A stretch of DNA of 40,069 bases from a virus, in IMG/VR virus record IMGVR_UViG_3300021961_000228, positions 1 through 40,069 of that record; one strand, written 5' to 3'. A program made the translations under genes and the position numbers. Of this stretch, positions 18,521 to 27,317 are shown in pieces (position 1 is the first letter of the stretch; each line of letters starts with the position of its first letter). Below the pieces are notes generated by a model, which worked only from the letters and a program-made list of their open reading frames with translations, was not told the origin of the DNA and did not search any database.

Positions 18521-19303
18521 ATGATTAGTCTATCAGACCTTCTAACAGAGGCTAAATTGCCAGCAAGTGAACAAGACATGGACTTGTATGCTAAAAAATA
18601 CAAGAAGACCATGGATTATTTGCGTAGTAAAAACAAAGTGTTACTATTGACTACAAGTAATCGTTGGTCTCAACATAAAGACGATGTTCCAAAAAGCAGT
18701 CAGTTAGCCATTAAAATTCAAGAGTTGCTTGGCAAAGAAAAAGTAACATTGATTGACACAACAAAACTACACATCGTTCCATGTGAAGGTAATGTGAGTA
18801 GCAACAAAGAGTTTGGTGGCAACCATTGTGGAACGATTGGTGCTTTATTGAAAAACAAAGAACAAAATCCAAGTGGTCATCATCGTTGTTGGGCTAGTGT
18901 AAATGAGAAGGGTGACGAACTTTGGAAGATCAGTAAGGAGTTGTTTGAGAGTGATTGTGTATTATTTTTTGCAAGTGTTAGATGGGGTCAAGCCAACGGT
19001 TATTATCAAAAGTTGATTGAACGTTTGACTTGGATTGAAAATAGACACTCGACTTTGGGTGAATCCAATCTAGTTAAAGATATTGATGCTGGATTTATTG
19101 CTGTTGGTCAGAACTGGAACGGTAAACACGTTGTTCAAACACAAAAGAGTGTTCTTGAATTTTTTGGATTCAAGACACCGGACCAATTGTTTTGGAATTG
19201 GCAATTTACAGATGATGCCCTTGATGAAACCAAACGTTCATACTTAAAAGGCGTATCTACATTCGAAAAAACATTTATTAAACCATATGATAAAGCTGAG
19301 TAA
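18521..19303 (+). CDS. Flavodoxin-fold NAD(P)H oxidoreductase-like protein with capsid targeting peptide
   Basis: 260 residues. The N-terminus MISLSDLLTE|AKLPAS matches the shared head-targeting peptide with a prohead-protease L-x-E site after residue 10. The rest resembles flavodoxin-like NAD(P)H-dependent FMN reductases: a first strand NKVLLLTTSNRW where the FMN phosphate loop would be, an acidic central strand SDCVLFFASVRWGQANGYYQKLIERL and a late VGQNWNGKHVVQTQ segment. FMN binding is not proven by a clear motif. I infer packaging in the head and ejection with DNA; possible roles are redox defence or nucleotide metabolism at the onset of infection. It overlaps the next gene by 17 bases, implying coupling. 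Confidence 0.65.
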   Translation: MISLSDLLTEAKLPASEQDMDLYAKKYKKTMDYLRSKNKVLLLTTSNRWSQHKDDVPKSSQLAIKIQELLGKEKVTLIDTTKLHIVPCEGNVSSNKEFGGNHCGTIGALLKNKEQNPSGHHRCWASVNEKGDELWKISKELFESDCVLFFASVRWGQANGYYQKLIERLTWIENRHSTLGESNLVKDIDAGFIAVGQNWNGKHVVQTQKSVLEFFGFKTPDQLFWNWQFTDDALDETKRSYLKGVSTFEKTFIKPYDKAE

Positions 19304-20339
19304 TATTTTGTCGGAAGTTCTTAGAGAAGGTGGTGCTGGTGGTCACATGGAACATCCATTTGACTTTGCATCCAACGGAAAACAACTAGTTGACATCTTT
19401 CAGAAGTCCATTAACTCTTTGGAAAAGGGAACTGGTAGTGTAAAGATTGACGGTGTTAATGCAAGTATTCGTTTGGTTAATGGAGAATTTGTGATGGACC
19501 GTGGTAGTGCAAAACCATTAGACATCAAGGGAATGCGTCCACAAGATCTATCTGCTAGATTTTTACCAAATCCAGAAACAGGTGCTGAACATGGATTCAT
19601 CAAGATTGGTTCTACTGTAATTCAAATTTTTGATGATGCAATTCCATCAACAACAAACGAGTTGAAGGCTCTTGGTTTGTTGAACAATCCAAACATTTTA
19701 TTGAACGTTGAATATGTTGAGGGACAAACAAATGTTTTGGGTTACGAAGACATCGGTAACTTCTTGGCAATTCACGGTTTGAAAGAAATCAAACCCAAGA
19801 CGTTTGGTAAGGATGGTAGTGTCAAATCCAGAGTAGCTACTGAAATTCCTTATGATAAGACAGTCATGCAATCATATATCAATAAGTTGAATGTGTTTGC
19901 TAAGAAACGTGGATTTAAGGTATTGGGTAGTGTTGACACCAAGTTTAAGACCAAGCCAAACCTCTCCAAACCACTCGGTGAAAAGGTTACTTTGTATCCA
20001 CAAGGTAATCCAGTCACAAAGAGTTTGAAGGATTGGTTAAAAGATGTAAATATTCAAACACCATTGATTACCCGTGAACAGTTCCAAAAGGCTGTTGCTA
20101 GTAAGAATATTGCCATGGATTTTGAGGGACAAGATATAGATAAAGTTGTCAATGATACAGTTGTATATTTGGCAACGATCAAGCTTGGTGATGAAATATT
20201 AAAGAATGCTACTAGTGAAATTGGTGATCTTGAAAAACACGAAGGAATCGTGGTCAGAGATCCTAGTATTCACAGTAGTCCATTTAAAATAACTGGTAGT
20301 TTCATTATTAAGGGACTACAAAGTGGTTTTGGGAAATAA
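19287..20339 (+). CDS. Polynucleotide ligase-like nucleotidyltransferase with capsid targeting peptide
   Basis: 350 residues. It begins MIKLSNILSE|VLRE|GGAGGHM, with two prohead-protease sites; cleavage after residue 14 would leave GGAGGHMEHPFD. The ATP-dependent ligase/capping superfamily motifs follow in order: motif I SVKIDGVNAS (Lys53 would be adenylylated), VMDRGSAK (R72, G73), motif III-like LNVEYVEG (E142), motif IV EGIVVRD (E319) and motif V region FKITGSFIIKG (K334, K342). Whether it seals RNA or DNA cannot be told. No OB-fold domain is obvious. The targeting peptide suggests it is packaged and delivered with the genome, where it could mend nicked phage DNA or host tRNA cut by anticodon nucleases. 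Confidence 0.72.
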   Translation: MIKLSNILSEVLREGGAGGHMEHPFDFASNGKQLVDIFQKSINSLEKGTGSVKIDGVNASIRLVNGEFVMDRGSAKPLDIKGMRPQDLSARFLPNPETGAEHGFIKIGSTVIQIFDDAIPSTTNELKALGLLNNPNILLNVEYVEGQTNVLGYEDIGNFLAIHGLKEIKPKTFGKDGSVKSRVATEIPYDKTVMQSYINKLNVFAKKRGFKVLGSVDTKFKTKPNLSKPLGEKVTLYPQGNPVTKSLKDWLKDVNIQTPLITREQFQKAVASKNIAMDFEGQDIDKVVNDTVVYLATIKLGDEILKNATSEIGDLEKHEGIVVRDPSIHSSPFKITGSFIIKGLQSGFGK

Positions 20340-20357
20340 AATAAATAAATATTGGTT

Positions 20358-21005
20358 ATGAAAAGAGCACAAGGCAAAAGCAATCTGGAGATTGTAAAAG
20401 ATTATCTGGACGGAAATCGACCATTTATACAAGTTGGTTACACCGAAGACATAAATAACGCCACACGTAAAGAAGGTGAAGAGTGGGAGGATGGTCAAGG
20501 TCGTAAATGGGTTTGGAAGAATGGTAGCAAACGTCGAGTTCCAAAGAAGGTTATAATCGACAACAAACAAATTTGTAAGCAATGTAGTGCCGACGTTCGT
20601 TGGGGTAACTATTTGGATTCACAAGTTTGGCCCAAGACACATTTGTGTTATGACTGTTTCACTAACAATGAAACTAAGATGAAGATGGATGGAACTTGGG
20701 AATACTTTGACAAGATCCGTGACTTTAAGAATGAGAAAGCAATTTTGTCTGAATACAAAAAGAAGTTTGATGAAACTCTCAAGTGGTGTGAAGAAAAAGA
20801 GGGTAAACCTCTTGAGTTTATCAACGAAGATGGTTCTATAGAAAAGTGGGAGGGTGAGACCGGTCTTGATAAGATCAAACAAGATGTTTTGAAGGATCTT
20901 GAGTATGTAAATGCTAGATTGTCAGAAATCGACACGTTTATTGACAATTTAGAAAAAGAATATGAGTCAGCAAAATCTAAGAGAAATAATAAAGCAGGAG
21001 TATAA
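20358..21005 (+). CDS. Zinc-finger protein, candidate small terminase subunit (gp16 position)
   Basis: 215 residues from the ATG at 20358 (a TTG two codons upstream is in frame). Residues ~73-100 hold CKQC and CYDC pairs that form a four-Cys zinc site. The C-terminal half is charged and helical, likely a coiled coil (LEYVNARLSEIDTFIDNLEKEYESA). It overlaps the large terminase gene by 44 bases, the place of gene 16 in T4. Small terminases have a DNA-binding N-terminus and helical oligomerisation core, which fits loosely, but T4 gp16 has no zinc finger and I see no sequence match. Function is inferred from position. Confidence 0.6.
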   Translation: MKRAQGKSNLEIVKDYLDGNRPFIQVGYTEDINNATRKEGEEWEDGQGRKWVWKNGSKRRVPKKVIIDNKQICKQCSADVRWGNYLDSQVWPKTHLCYDCFTNNETKMKMDGTWEYFDKIRDFKNEKAILSEYKKKFDETLKWCEEKEGKPLEFINEDGSIEKWEGETGLDKIKQDVLKDLEYVNARLSEIDTFIDNLEKEYESAKSKRNNKAGV

Positions 21006-22575
21006 GAAGTGTGTTGAAAATCCGATATACTTCATGAAGAAGTATGTCAAGATTCAACATCCCGTCAAGGGAACCTGCAACTTTGACTTGTATCCCTTCC
21101 AAGAAGGTGCTCTACAAGACATGGTGGATCATAGTCTCAACATCATTCTAAAGAGTCGTCAGATGGGTATTTCTACTTTGACGGCAGCATATAGTTTGTG
21201 GTTGATGACGTTCCATACAGACAAGAACATTTTGATCATCAGTATCACGCAAGAGACTGCAAAAGAAATTGTTACAAAGGTTAGATTTGCCAATGACAAT
21301 CTTCCTACATGGTTAAAAGTTCCATGTGTAGAAGATAATCGTTTGTCACTACGTCTTAAAAATGGCTCTCAAATTAAAGCTGTGTCAAGTGCTGGAACCG
21401 CAGGTCGTTCCGCCGCATTGTCACTTCTAATCATTGACGAAGCTGCATTCATTGATGGTATTGAAGAAATTTGGTTGTCTGCTCAGTATACGTTATCAAC
21501 TGGTGGTAGAGCTATTTTGTTATCGACCCCTAACGGTGTTGGTAACTTTTTTCACAAGACATGGGTTGCTGCCGAAGCTGGAGAAAATGGTTTCAATACA
21601 ATTAGATTACCATGGCATTTACATCCAGAACGTGATCAAGCTTGGCGTGACAAACAAACTGAATTGTCTGGTGTAAAAGGTGCTGCTCAAGAGTGTGATT
21701 GTGACTTTTCAACATCTGGTAATCAAGTTGTGTCGGTTGATACTCTTGAGTTTTACAAACAAACTTACATCAAAGATCCAGTTGAAAAACGTGGAGCAAG
21801 TCAAGATTTGTGGATTTGGGATCGTCCAGACAATAGCAAAAACTATATCGTATCTGCTGACTGTGCTCGTGGTGATGGTGCTGACTATAGTGCATTTCAT
21901 GTATTTGATGTTGACACATTGACACAAGTAGCGGAGTATAAGGGTCAGTTAACTACCAAAGATTATGGTAACTTGTTGGTGGCAATTGCAACTGAATATA
22001 ACAGTGCATTGCTTGTTGTAGAAAATAACAACATTGGTTGGGGAACACTACAACAAATTATTGATAGAGATTATCAAAACACTTTCTATAGCACACCAGA
22101 TCTGAACGTGGTTGATGTAGAACACAATTACACAAACAAACTTAATGCTCAAGATAAAAAATTAGTGCCGGGATTTACAACCACCAACAAGAATAGACCA
22201 TTGATGGTAAGTAACATGGAATCGTGTTTCAGAGACAAGTCAGTCACTATAAGGTCTATTAGGACATATGAGGAACTCAATGTGTTTATCTGGAATGGTC
22301 CTAAGGCAGAAGCAATGAGGGGTTATAATGATGATTTGGTTATGGCTCTTAGTATTGGTCTGTGGGTTCGTGGAACCGCATTAAAGTTGAGAACAGAACA
22401 AATGGCATATACACGAACAATGTTGAGCGGAATAACAAAAGTAACAAATACAACACCTGGTCCGTCATCACAATATAAAATCATTCAATCGCCTCAAGAA
22501 ACGTGGCAATTTGAAACTGGAGGTGGTGGAGTTCCAGGCACAGGTAAAAAAGAATCACTAACTTGGTTGTTGTAA
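20962..22575 (+). CDS. Terminase large subunit (gp17-like)
   Basis: 537 residues. The ATPase domain has the deviant Walker A ILKSRQMGIST (~62-72), Walker B SLLIIDEAAFID (D159, E160) and coupling motif LLSTPNGVGNFFHKTW. The C-terminal nuclease domain has VSADCARGDGADYSAFHVFD with its first catalytic Asp, LLVVENNNIGWG with the Glu, and YNDDLVMALSIGLWVRG with the last Asp. T4 gp17 is 610 residues. It cuts concatemers and pumps DNA through the portal encoded just downstream. The ATG at 20962 lies inside the preceding gene, a tight overlap typical of coupled terminase subunits. Confidence 0.93.
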   Translation: MSQQNLREIIKQEYKKCVENPIYFMKKYVKIQHPVKGTCNFDLYPFQEGALQDMVDHSLNIILKSRQMGISTLTAAYSLWLMTFHTDKNILIISITQETAKEIVTKVRFANDNLPTWLKVPCVEDNRLSLRLKNGSQIKAVSSAGTAGRSAALSLLIIDEAAFIDGIEEIWLSAQYTLSTGGRAILLSTPNGVGNFFHKTWVAAEAGENGFNTIRLPWHLHPERDQAWRDKQTELSGVKGAAQECDCDFSTSGNQVVSVDTLEFYKQTYIKDPVEKRGASQDLWIWDRPDNSKNYIVSADCARGDGADYSAFHVFDVDTLTQVAEYKGQLTTKDYGNLLVAIATEYNSALLVVENNNIGWGTLQQIIDRDYQNTFYSTPDLNVVDVEHNYTNKLNAQDKKLVPGFTTTNKNRPLMVSNMESCFRDKSVTIRSIRTYEELNVFIWNGPKAEAMRGYNDDLVMALSIGLWVRGTALKLRTEQMAYTRTMLSGITKVTNTTPGPSSQYKIIQSPQETWQFETGGGGVPGTGKKESLTWLL

Positions 22576-22599
22576 TACTTATATATAAGATAGCATTAT

Positions 22600-24576
22600 A
22601 TGGATGACAAATCATTTCAAGAGTTAAAAAATAGGTCACTTTACGCTAGGCTGAAGAGACTGTTCAGCAACGACGTAATTGTTCGTAACGTGGGTGGCAA
22701 AAAACTCAAGGTCATCGACACCGATGAAATTCAGTATGCTACCGACCGTAATAGTTTAAGAGATCGTTTCAATCGTCTCAGAACTACTGCGTATAATTCG
22801 TATACCCGTGACTTCAATTTGTCATATCAAAGCAGTCGTGTAGAACTGTTTCGTGATTATGATACGATGGACATGGACCCAATTTTGGCATCCGCATTGG
22901 ACATTTATGCTGATGAATGCACCACTCGTAATGAAATGGGTGACATTATCACTGTTCGTAGCACCAACGATGATATCAAGAGCATCTTAAATAATTTGTT
23001 CTATGACATCTTGAATATCGAATTCAACCTTTGGTCGTGGACTCGTAGTTTGGTCAAGTATGGCGATTTTTATTTGAGAATGCACATCAGTCCAGAGTAT
23101 GGTGTTTACATGGTTGAACCACTCAGTAGTTACTATGTGACCCGTGTAGAAAATGCGCATCTACAAAATAAGAATTTCGTAAAGTTCCAAGTCAATCTTC
23201 CATATGGTAACAAGATTGAAGATTTGGAAAACTATCAGATGGCTCATTTCCGTTTGTTGAGTGATAGTAATTTCTTGCCTTATGGTAAGAGTATGTTGGA
23301 AGGTGCTCGTCGTGTTTGGAAACAGTTGAGTTTGATGGAAGACGCAATGTTGATTCATCGTATCATGCGTGCTCCAGAAAAACGTATTTTCAAGATTGAT
23401 ATTGGTAACATTCCGCCAAACGAAGTTGATAATCACATGGAGAGAATCATTCAACAAATGAAGAAGACTCCATATTTGGATCAAGCAACTGGTGATTACA
23501 ATCTTCGTTTCAATCTACAGAACATGGTTGAGGACTTTTTCTTGCCAGTTCGCGGTGGTGATAGTGGAACTGCTATTGATAACTTGCCAGGTCTTGAATG
23601 GACTGGAACAGACGATATCGAATATCTACGTAACAAGATGATGGCAGCTCTTAAAATTCCTAAGGCATTCTTGGGTTACGACGAGAGTTTGAGTGGTAAG
23701 GCTACACTTGCTGCCGAAGATATTCGTTTTGCCAGAACGATCCAACGTATTCAACGTATCATTGTTAGTGAGTTGAACAAGATTGCTGTGGTTCATTTGT
23801 ATAGTCAAGGATACAGAGACGAGTCACTCGTTGATTTTAGTCTTGAATTGACCAATCCTTCTACAATCTTTGAAAAGGAAAAGATTGATGTATGGAAGAG
23901 CAAGGTTGAAGTCAGTAAGGACATGCAAGAACAAAAGTTGTTTAGCAAGAAGTGGATTTATGAAAATGTCTTTGGTATGAGTGATCAAGACATGATTATG
24001 TTGCAAAAACAACTTGTTGATGATGCTAAGGGAACTTACAGATTTAAGCAGATCGAAGAAGACGGTAACGATCCTGCATTGAACTTCCTCAAGGCCAAGG
24101 GCTCAGAAGGAGAAGACGGAGCCGGAGGCGCGGAAGGGGGTAGCGCTGGTGGAGGCGAAGAAGCGGCAGGCGGAGGAGAAGTAGGAGGAGGTGCTGAAAC
24201 CAGCGCTACAGCTCCCGCAGGTGGAGAAACTGCTCCAGCTGGTGGTGGAGAAACGCCAAAATTGACTGAAAAAGTTAAGATGTCTGCTCATGAACGTGCG
24301 GAAGCAAACCGTAAAAAAGAAGAAAACCGTGATAGGGACCAAACTGGTAGAAAAGATGCTAGAAAATACCCATTTGGTGAAGATCCACTTGGAACACTAG
24401 AGAACAATAGTGACAGTGATTTGTCTCCTACTCACAAATATAAGAAACGTTCTCCATTGTCTTTAGAATCAATGGAATCACTATCGACAATTCTACAAGG
24501 ATTGGATAAGTCCAAAGAAATTTTGAGAGAAGGAGTATCAGGATCTTATATGGACGAAACAAACATCAAAGAATGA
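22600..24576 (+). CDS. Portal protein (gp20-like)
   Basis: 658 residues. Residues 1-~480 match T4-like portals: FNRLRTTAYNSYTRDFNLSY, DMDPILASALDIYADE, SWTRSLVKYGDFYLRM, YGKSMLEGARRVWKQLSLMEDAMLIHRIMRAPEKR, KIPKAFLGYDESLSGKATLAAEDIRFARTI. Beyond ~500 a Gly/Glu/Ala low-complexity insert is followed by a charged tail ending in KEILREGVSGSYM. The LRE|G there is a possible prohead-protease site near the C-terminus. The portal ring is the DNA channel and the nucleus for prohead assembly, and it follows the terminase gene directly. The tail makes it longer than T4 gp20 (524 residues). Confidence 0.92.
   Translation: MDDKSFQELKNRSLYARLKRLFSNDVIVRNVGGKKLKVIDTDEIQYATDRNSLRDRFNRLRTTAYNSYTRDFNLSYQSSRVELFRDYDTMDMDPILASALDIYADECTTRNEMGDIITVRSTNDDIKSILNNLFYDILNIEFNLWSWTRSLVKYGDFYLRMHISPEYGVYMVEPLSSYYVTRVENAHLQNKNFVKFQVNLPYGNKIEDLENYQMAHFRLLSDSNFLPYGKSMLEGARRVWKQLSLMEDAMLIHRIMRAPEKRIFKIDIGNIPPNEVDNHMERIIQQMKKTPYLDQATGDYNLRFNLQNMVEDFFLPVRGGDSGTAIDNLPGLEWTGTDDIEYLRNKMMAALKIPKAFLGYDESLSGKATLAAEDIRFARTIQRIQRIIVSELNKIAVVHLYSQGYRDESLVDFSLELTNPSTIFEKEKIDVWKSKVEVSKDMQEQKLFSKKWIYENVFGMSDQDMIMLQKQLVDDAKGTYRFKQIEEDGNDPALNFLKAKGSEGEDGAGGAEGGSAGGGEEAAGGGEVGGGAETSATAPAGGETAPAGGGETPKLTEKVKMSAHERAEANRKKEENRDRDQTGRKDARKYPFGEDPLGTLENNSDSDLSPTHKYKKRSPLSLESMESLSTILQGLDKSKEILREGVSGSYMDETNIKE
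24100..24260 (+). repeat. GC-rich low-complexity tract in the portal gene
   Basis: About 160 bases of GGA/GGC/GAA/GCT-type codons encoding Gly, Glu, Ala and Ser. Locally much more GC- and purine-rich than the rest of the window, and of a kind that expands by slippage. Confidence 0.7.
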
Positions 24577-24606
24577 TATAAATCCGATGATTTTCCAAAT
24601 TTCAAT

Positions 24607-24615
24607 ATATTTATA
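24607..24615 (+). promoter_or_regulatory. ATATTTATA motif overlapping TATAAATA, upstream of 24632
   Basis: ATATTTATA (24607-24615) overlaps a sense-strand TATAAATA (24612-24619), 12-16 bases before the ATG at 24632. Both orientations of the late-promoter-like octamer therefore occur together here. Confidence 0.5.
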
Positions 24616-24631
24616 AATAATAGAGAACTAT

Positions 24632-25504
24632 ATGCGCAAAAAAGCTAAACATTCTAAGTTTAAGAATAGCGGAGTATTGTTTGAGTTGCTCACGCGACAG
24701 ATTACCGCAGATATATTGGCAGGTCGTGACGAATCGTTCACCAAGAATTTGATGTTCAAATATTTTAACGAAAGCACTGCGCTCGGAAAAGAATTTCAAC
24801 TATACAATTTTATAGTAAGTCAATCTTCTAAAAATGCCGAGTCTGCTGATCGTATTTTGAACGTAGTATTACAAACTCGTTCAAAACTAAATGAACGTGA
24901 GTTGAACTCCGAAAAATACAACCTCATCAAAGAAATCAAGGAGCAGTTCAACATCGATGAATTTCTAAAGAATAAAATTCCAAACTATAAACTTTATGCC
25001 TCGGTATACAAGTTGTTTGAAAACCAAGGATCTGATGAAGTTAAGTTTGATGTAGAAGAAATTTTGGAAGCAAGAGAGTGTGTGGTAGAAAGTTTGACAA
25101 GAGAAAAGAAGAACGAAGAACAAGCTTTGGATGTATATAGTTCTCAACCAGCCGAAGTGAAGTTACTCGCATATAAGTTCTTGATCGAAAACTTCAATAA
25201 GAAGTATTCTTCTTTGTTGCCTGCTCAAAAGGTATTGTTGAAAGAATTTATTACAAACGTTTCCAACACTAACAAGTTTACTGAATTTGTTAATAACGAA
25301 TACAAGAGGGTTGCTGACCTTCTCAAGGAAAGATCGATTTTGGTTAAGAATGATATTATCAAGATCAAGCTTAACGAAACGGTTGCTCAGCTTTCAAACA
25401 AAACACTTACAGGCATTGTAAAGGAGAATCAATTGACTCCTCTTTTGAGTGCTTATGAGTTGATAGAAGAATTGAATAAACTTGCTGATGAAAAAGCTTC
25501 TTAA
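24632..25504 (+). CDS. Hypothetical head-module protein (gp67/gp68 position)
   Basis: 290 residues, highly charged and predicted largely helical, starting MRKKAKHSKFKNSGVLFELL. No signal peptide, membrane segment or targeting peptide. It lies between portal and prohead protease, where T4 has the small head-core genes 67 and 68, but it is much longer than either and I see no match. The Lys/Glu-rich helical character suits a prohead core or vertex factor. It overlaps the next gene by 17 bases. Role inferred from position only. Confidence 0.62.
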   Translation: MRKKAKHSKFKNSGVLFELLTRQITADILAGRDESFTKNLMFKYFNESTALGKEFQLYNFIVSQSSKNAESADRILNVVLQTRSKLNERELNSEKYNLIKEIKEQFNIDEFLKNKIPNYKLYASVYKLFENQGSDEVKFDVEEILEARECVVESLTREKKNEEQALDVYSSQPAEVKLLAYKFLIENFNKKYSSLLPAQKVLLKEFITNVSNTNKFTEFVNNEYKRVADLLKERSILVKNDIIKIKLNETVAQLSNKTLTGIVKENQLTPLLSAYELIEELNKLADEKAS

Positions 25505-26597
25505 AGAATCAGGCGATCCATTTAGAGATATTGTAAAAAAATACGCTCAATTGTATCGTGATAATGAATTGGCACGCATTGATAAAGCGCAATATCACGC
25601 GTGGCTACAAGCACATGCTGACAAGATTACACCAGCTGTAAAAGCAAGTGTCGAAAAAAAAGTCAAGGATCAGTTAAAGAATAAGAATGAAGCATCCACC
25701 AGTAGTGCTGCTGGTGCTTATATGACTCCCTTTGCCTTTTCTCGTAAAGGGCCTGGAAATGTTAGAGCTGCAACACAACTTGGTTTCAAGTTGGCTAAAC
25801 CAGTCAAGAAAAGTCCTGGATATGCTTTAGAAAACCAAATGTATAGTGAGCCAGCATATGTGACACCAGCACAGAACATTGAACCTGTAGATACCTACGA
25901 GGATGAAAATGGATTGGTTCAACATGGAGATCCAGAATTAGATCCAGGTTTGGCAGGCAAGACACAAACAACTCTTCCAACTACAGAACAACGTAATTCT
26001 GTAAAGAAGATCGTTGAAGGATATCGTGCTTCTAGATTTTTGACTAGAGAAGCGGAAGCTGGCCAACAACCTGCTCCAGCTCAACCTCAACAACAAGCTG
26101 CTCCTCAACAAGCTGAACCCGCTGTTAATGTTCAATCATATGACATCCAACCAGACTTTACTCAATTTGACACCAAGTTGAAGGATGCAACTGAACAAAC
26201 TAAGTTGGAACTTCAAAAGAAGATTCAAGACCAAATTTTAAACAAAAAGATTGTGGTTCGTGCTAGCAAGGGATACAAACAACCAGAAACAGATTACACA
26301 ATCAATGTTACTGGTGTTCAAATCGATTACTATTATGATCGATATGTAATCATCATTCTAGGTCGTGAAGAAAGTAAACAAAAGGCAGCCAAGTTCTTTG
26401 TAAAGCCTGGATTCAAGATTAAGATTTTGGGACCAGCCGATGTAAAGCAAAGAGACAAGTATCAAATTGCTAAATCAAAAGCATTGGTTGATCCATCACA
26501 ACAAACGTCTGCTGGAGCATCTAATGTTGTAACTTCAAAACAACAACCAGCTAAACCAGAAGAAAAACCTGAGGCACAACCAGCCCTACCAGCTTAA
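25488..26597 (+). CDS. Head-core protein with N-terminal prohead-protease site
   Basis: 369 residues from the ATG at 25488; an upstream in-frame TTG at 25482 is less likely. It begins MKKLLKE|SGDPF, a short form of the shared targeting peptide. A helical basic region follows, then a segment (AGAYMTPFAFSRKGPGNVRA) that I recall from other T4-like head proteins, a Gln/Pro/Ala-rich linker (~185-210), a folded beta-rich domain (~225-330; IQIDYYYDRYVIIILGREE-like) and a Pro/Gln/Lys-rich tail. It ends one base before the protease ATG. Likely an internal or core protein of the head; the exact role is unknown. Confidence 0.65.
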   Translation: MKKLLKESGDPFRDIVKKYAQLYRDNELARIDKAQYHAWLQAHADKITPAVKASVEKKVKDQLKNKNEASTSSAAGAYMTPFAFSRKGPGNVRAATQLGFKLAKPVKKSPGYALENQMYSEPAYVTPAQNIEPVDTYEDENGLVQHGDPELDPGLAGKTQTTLPTTEQRNSVKKIVEGYRASRFLTREAEAGQQPAPAQPQQQAAPQQAEPAVNVQSYDIQPDFTQFDTKLKDATEQTKLELQKKIQDQILNKKIVVRASKGYKQPETDYTINVTGVQIDYYYDRYVIIILGREESKQKAAKFFVKPGFKIKILGPADVKQRDKYQIAKSKALVDPSQQTSAGASNVVTSKQQPAKPEEKPEAQPALPA

Positions 26598-26598
26598 T

Positions 26599-27207
26599 AT
26601 GAAAACAGTATTAATTGACGTATTACCATTTGAATTCAAAAAGACCGCACTTAACGAATCGTTGAGTAGTGGTAAACTTCTTGTGACCGGCACACTACAA
26701 CGTGCTGAAGCAAAGAACCAAAATGGTAGAATTTATCCAAAAGAAATTTTAGAGCGTGAAGCTACTAAATACATGGACAACTTTGTTAAGCAACGTCGTG
26801 CCATGGGTGAACTTGACCATCCAGAGTCTTCTGTTGTTAACTTGAAGAATGTCAGTCATAACATCGTAGACATGGGTTGGGATGGTGATGATTTGGTTGG
26901 AACTGTAGAAATTCTTCCAACTCCAAGTGGTAACATTCTTAAGGATCTTCTCAAGGCTGGTATTCTATTGGGTATCAGTAGCCGTGGTTTGGGTAGTGTT
27001 AAGAAAGATATGAGAGAGGGTGCCGATGTGGTTCAAGACGATTTTGACTTGATCGCATTTGATTTTGTAAGTAATCCTTCTACTCAAGGTGCATTCATGT
27101 ATCCACAAGGAAAGATCACTGAAAGTGTAAATCCTTCTGGAAATAGAATCATCAATCCTTATTCAAATATTGAGAGAATCATTCACGATATCATCTCAGA
27201 GTTGTAA
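26599..27207 (+). CDS. Prohead protease (gp21-like)
   Basis: 202 residues, close to the 212 of T4 gp21. The serine protease fold of the assemblin/U9 type is marked by AMGELDHPESS (catalytic His) and ILLGISSRGLGS (catalytic Ser), with VVQDDFDLIAFDFVSNPST after it. KITESVNPSG near the C-terminus is an I-T-E|S self-cleavage site of the family's specificity. It removes scaffold and trims capsid and internal proteins after L/I-x-E, and is the expected processor of the targeting peptides found on many proteins here. The ATG starts one base after the upstream stop. Confidence 0.92.
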   Translation: MKTVLIDVLPFEFKKTALNESLSSGKLLVTGTLQRAEAKNQNGRIYPKEILEREATKYMDNFVKQRRAMGELDHPESSVVNLKNVSHNIVDMGWDGDDLVGTVEILPTPSGNILKDLLKAGILLGISSRGLGSVKKDMREGADVVQDDFDLIAFDFVSNPSTQGAFMYPQGKITESVNPSGNRIINPYSNIERIIHDIISEL

Positions 27208-27212
27208 GTAGT

Positions 27213-27302
27213 ATGTCTGTCAAATCAAAAACCTTGGAAAGAAGACTTCTTGGGTTTTGGAGTATTAATAAGAAAATAATTGAGACAGAATCACAATTTT
27301 AA
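27213..27302 (+). CDS. Possible 29-residue ORF after the protease
   Basis: ATG at 27213, five bases after the protease stop codon, opens 29 codons (MSVKSKTLERRLLGFWSINK..., ending ETESQF). The product is basic and contains IIE, a possible protease site. It fills most of the gap up to the next gene's motif. No Shine-Dalgarno sequence. It may be a small head-core peptide or chance. Confidence 0.35.
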   Translation: MSVKSKTLERRLLGFWSINKKIIETESQF

Positions 27303-27304
27303 CT

Positions 27305-27312
27305 ATATTTAT
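27305..27312 (+). promoter_or_regulatory. Start-proximal ATATTTAT motif
   Basis: ATATTTAT ends 5 bases before the ATG at 27318, with no Shine-Dalgarno sequence. Confidence 0.5.
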
Positions 27313-27317
27313 TGTAT

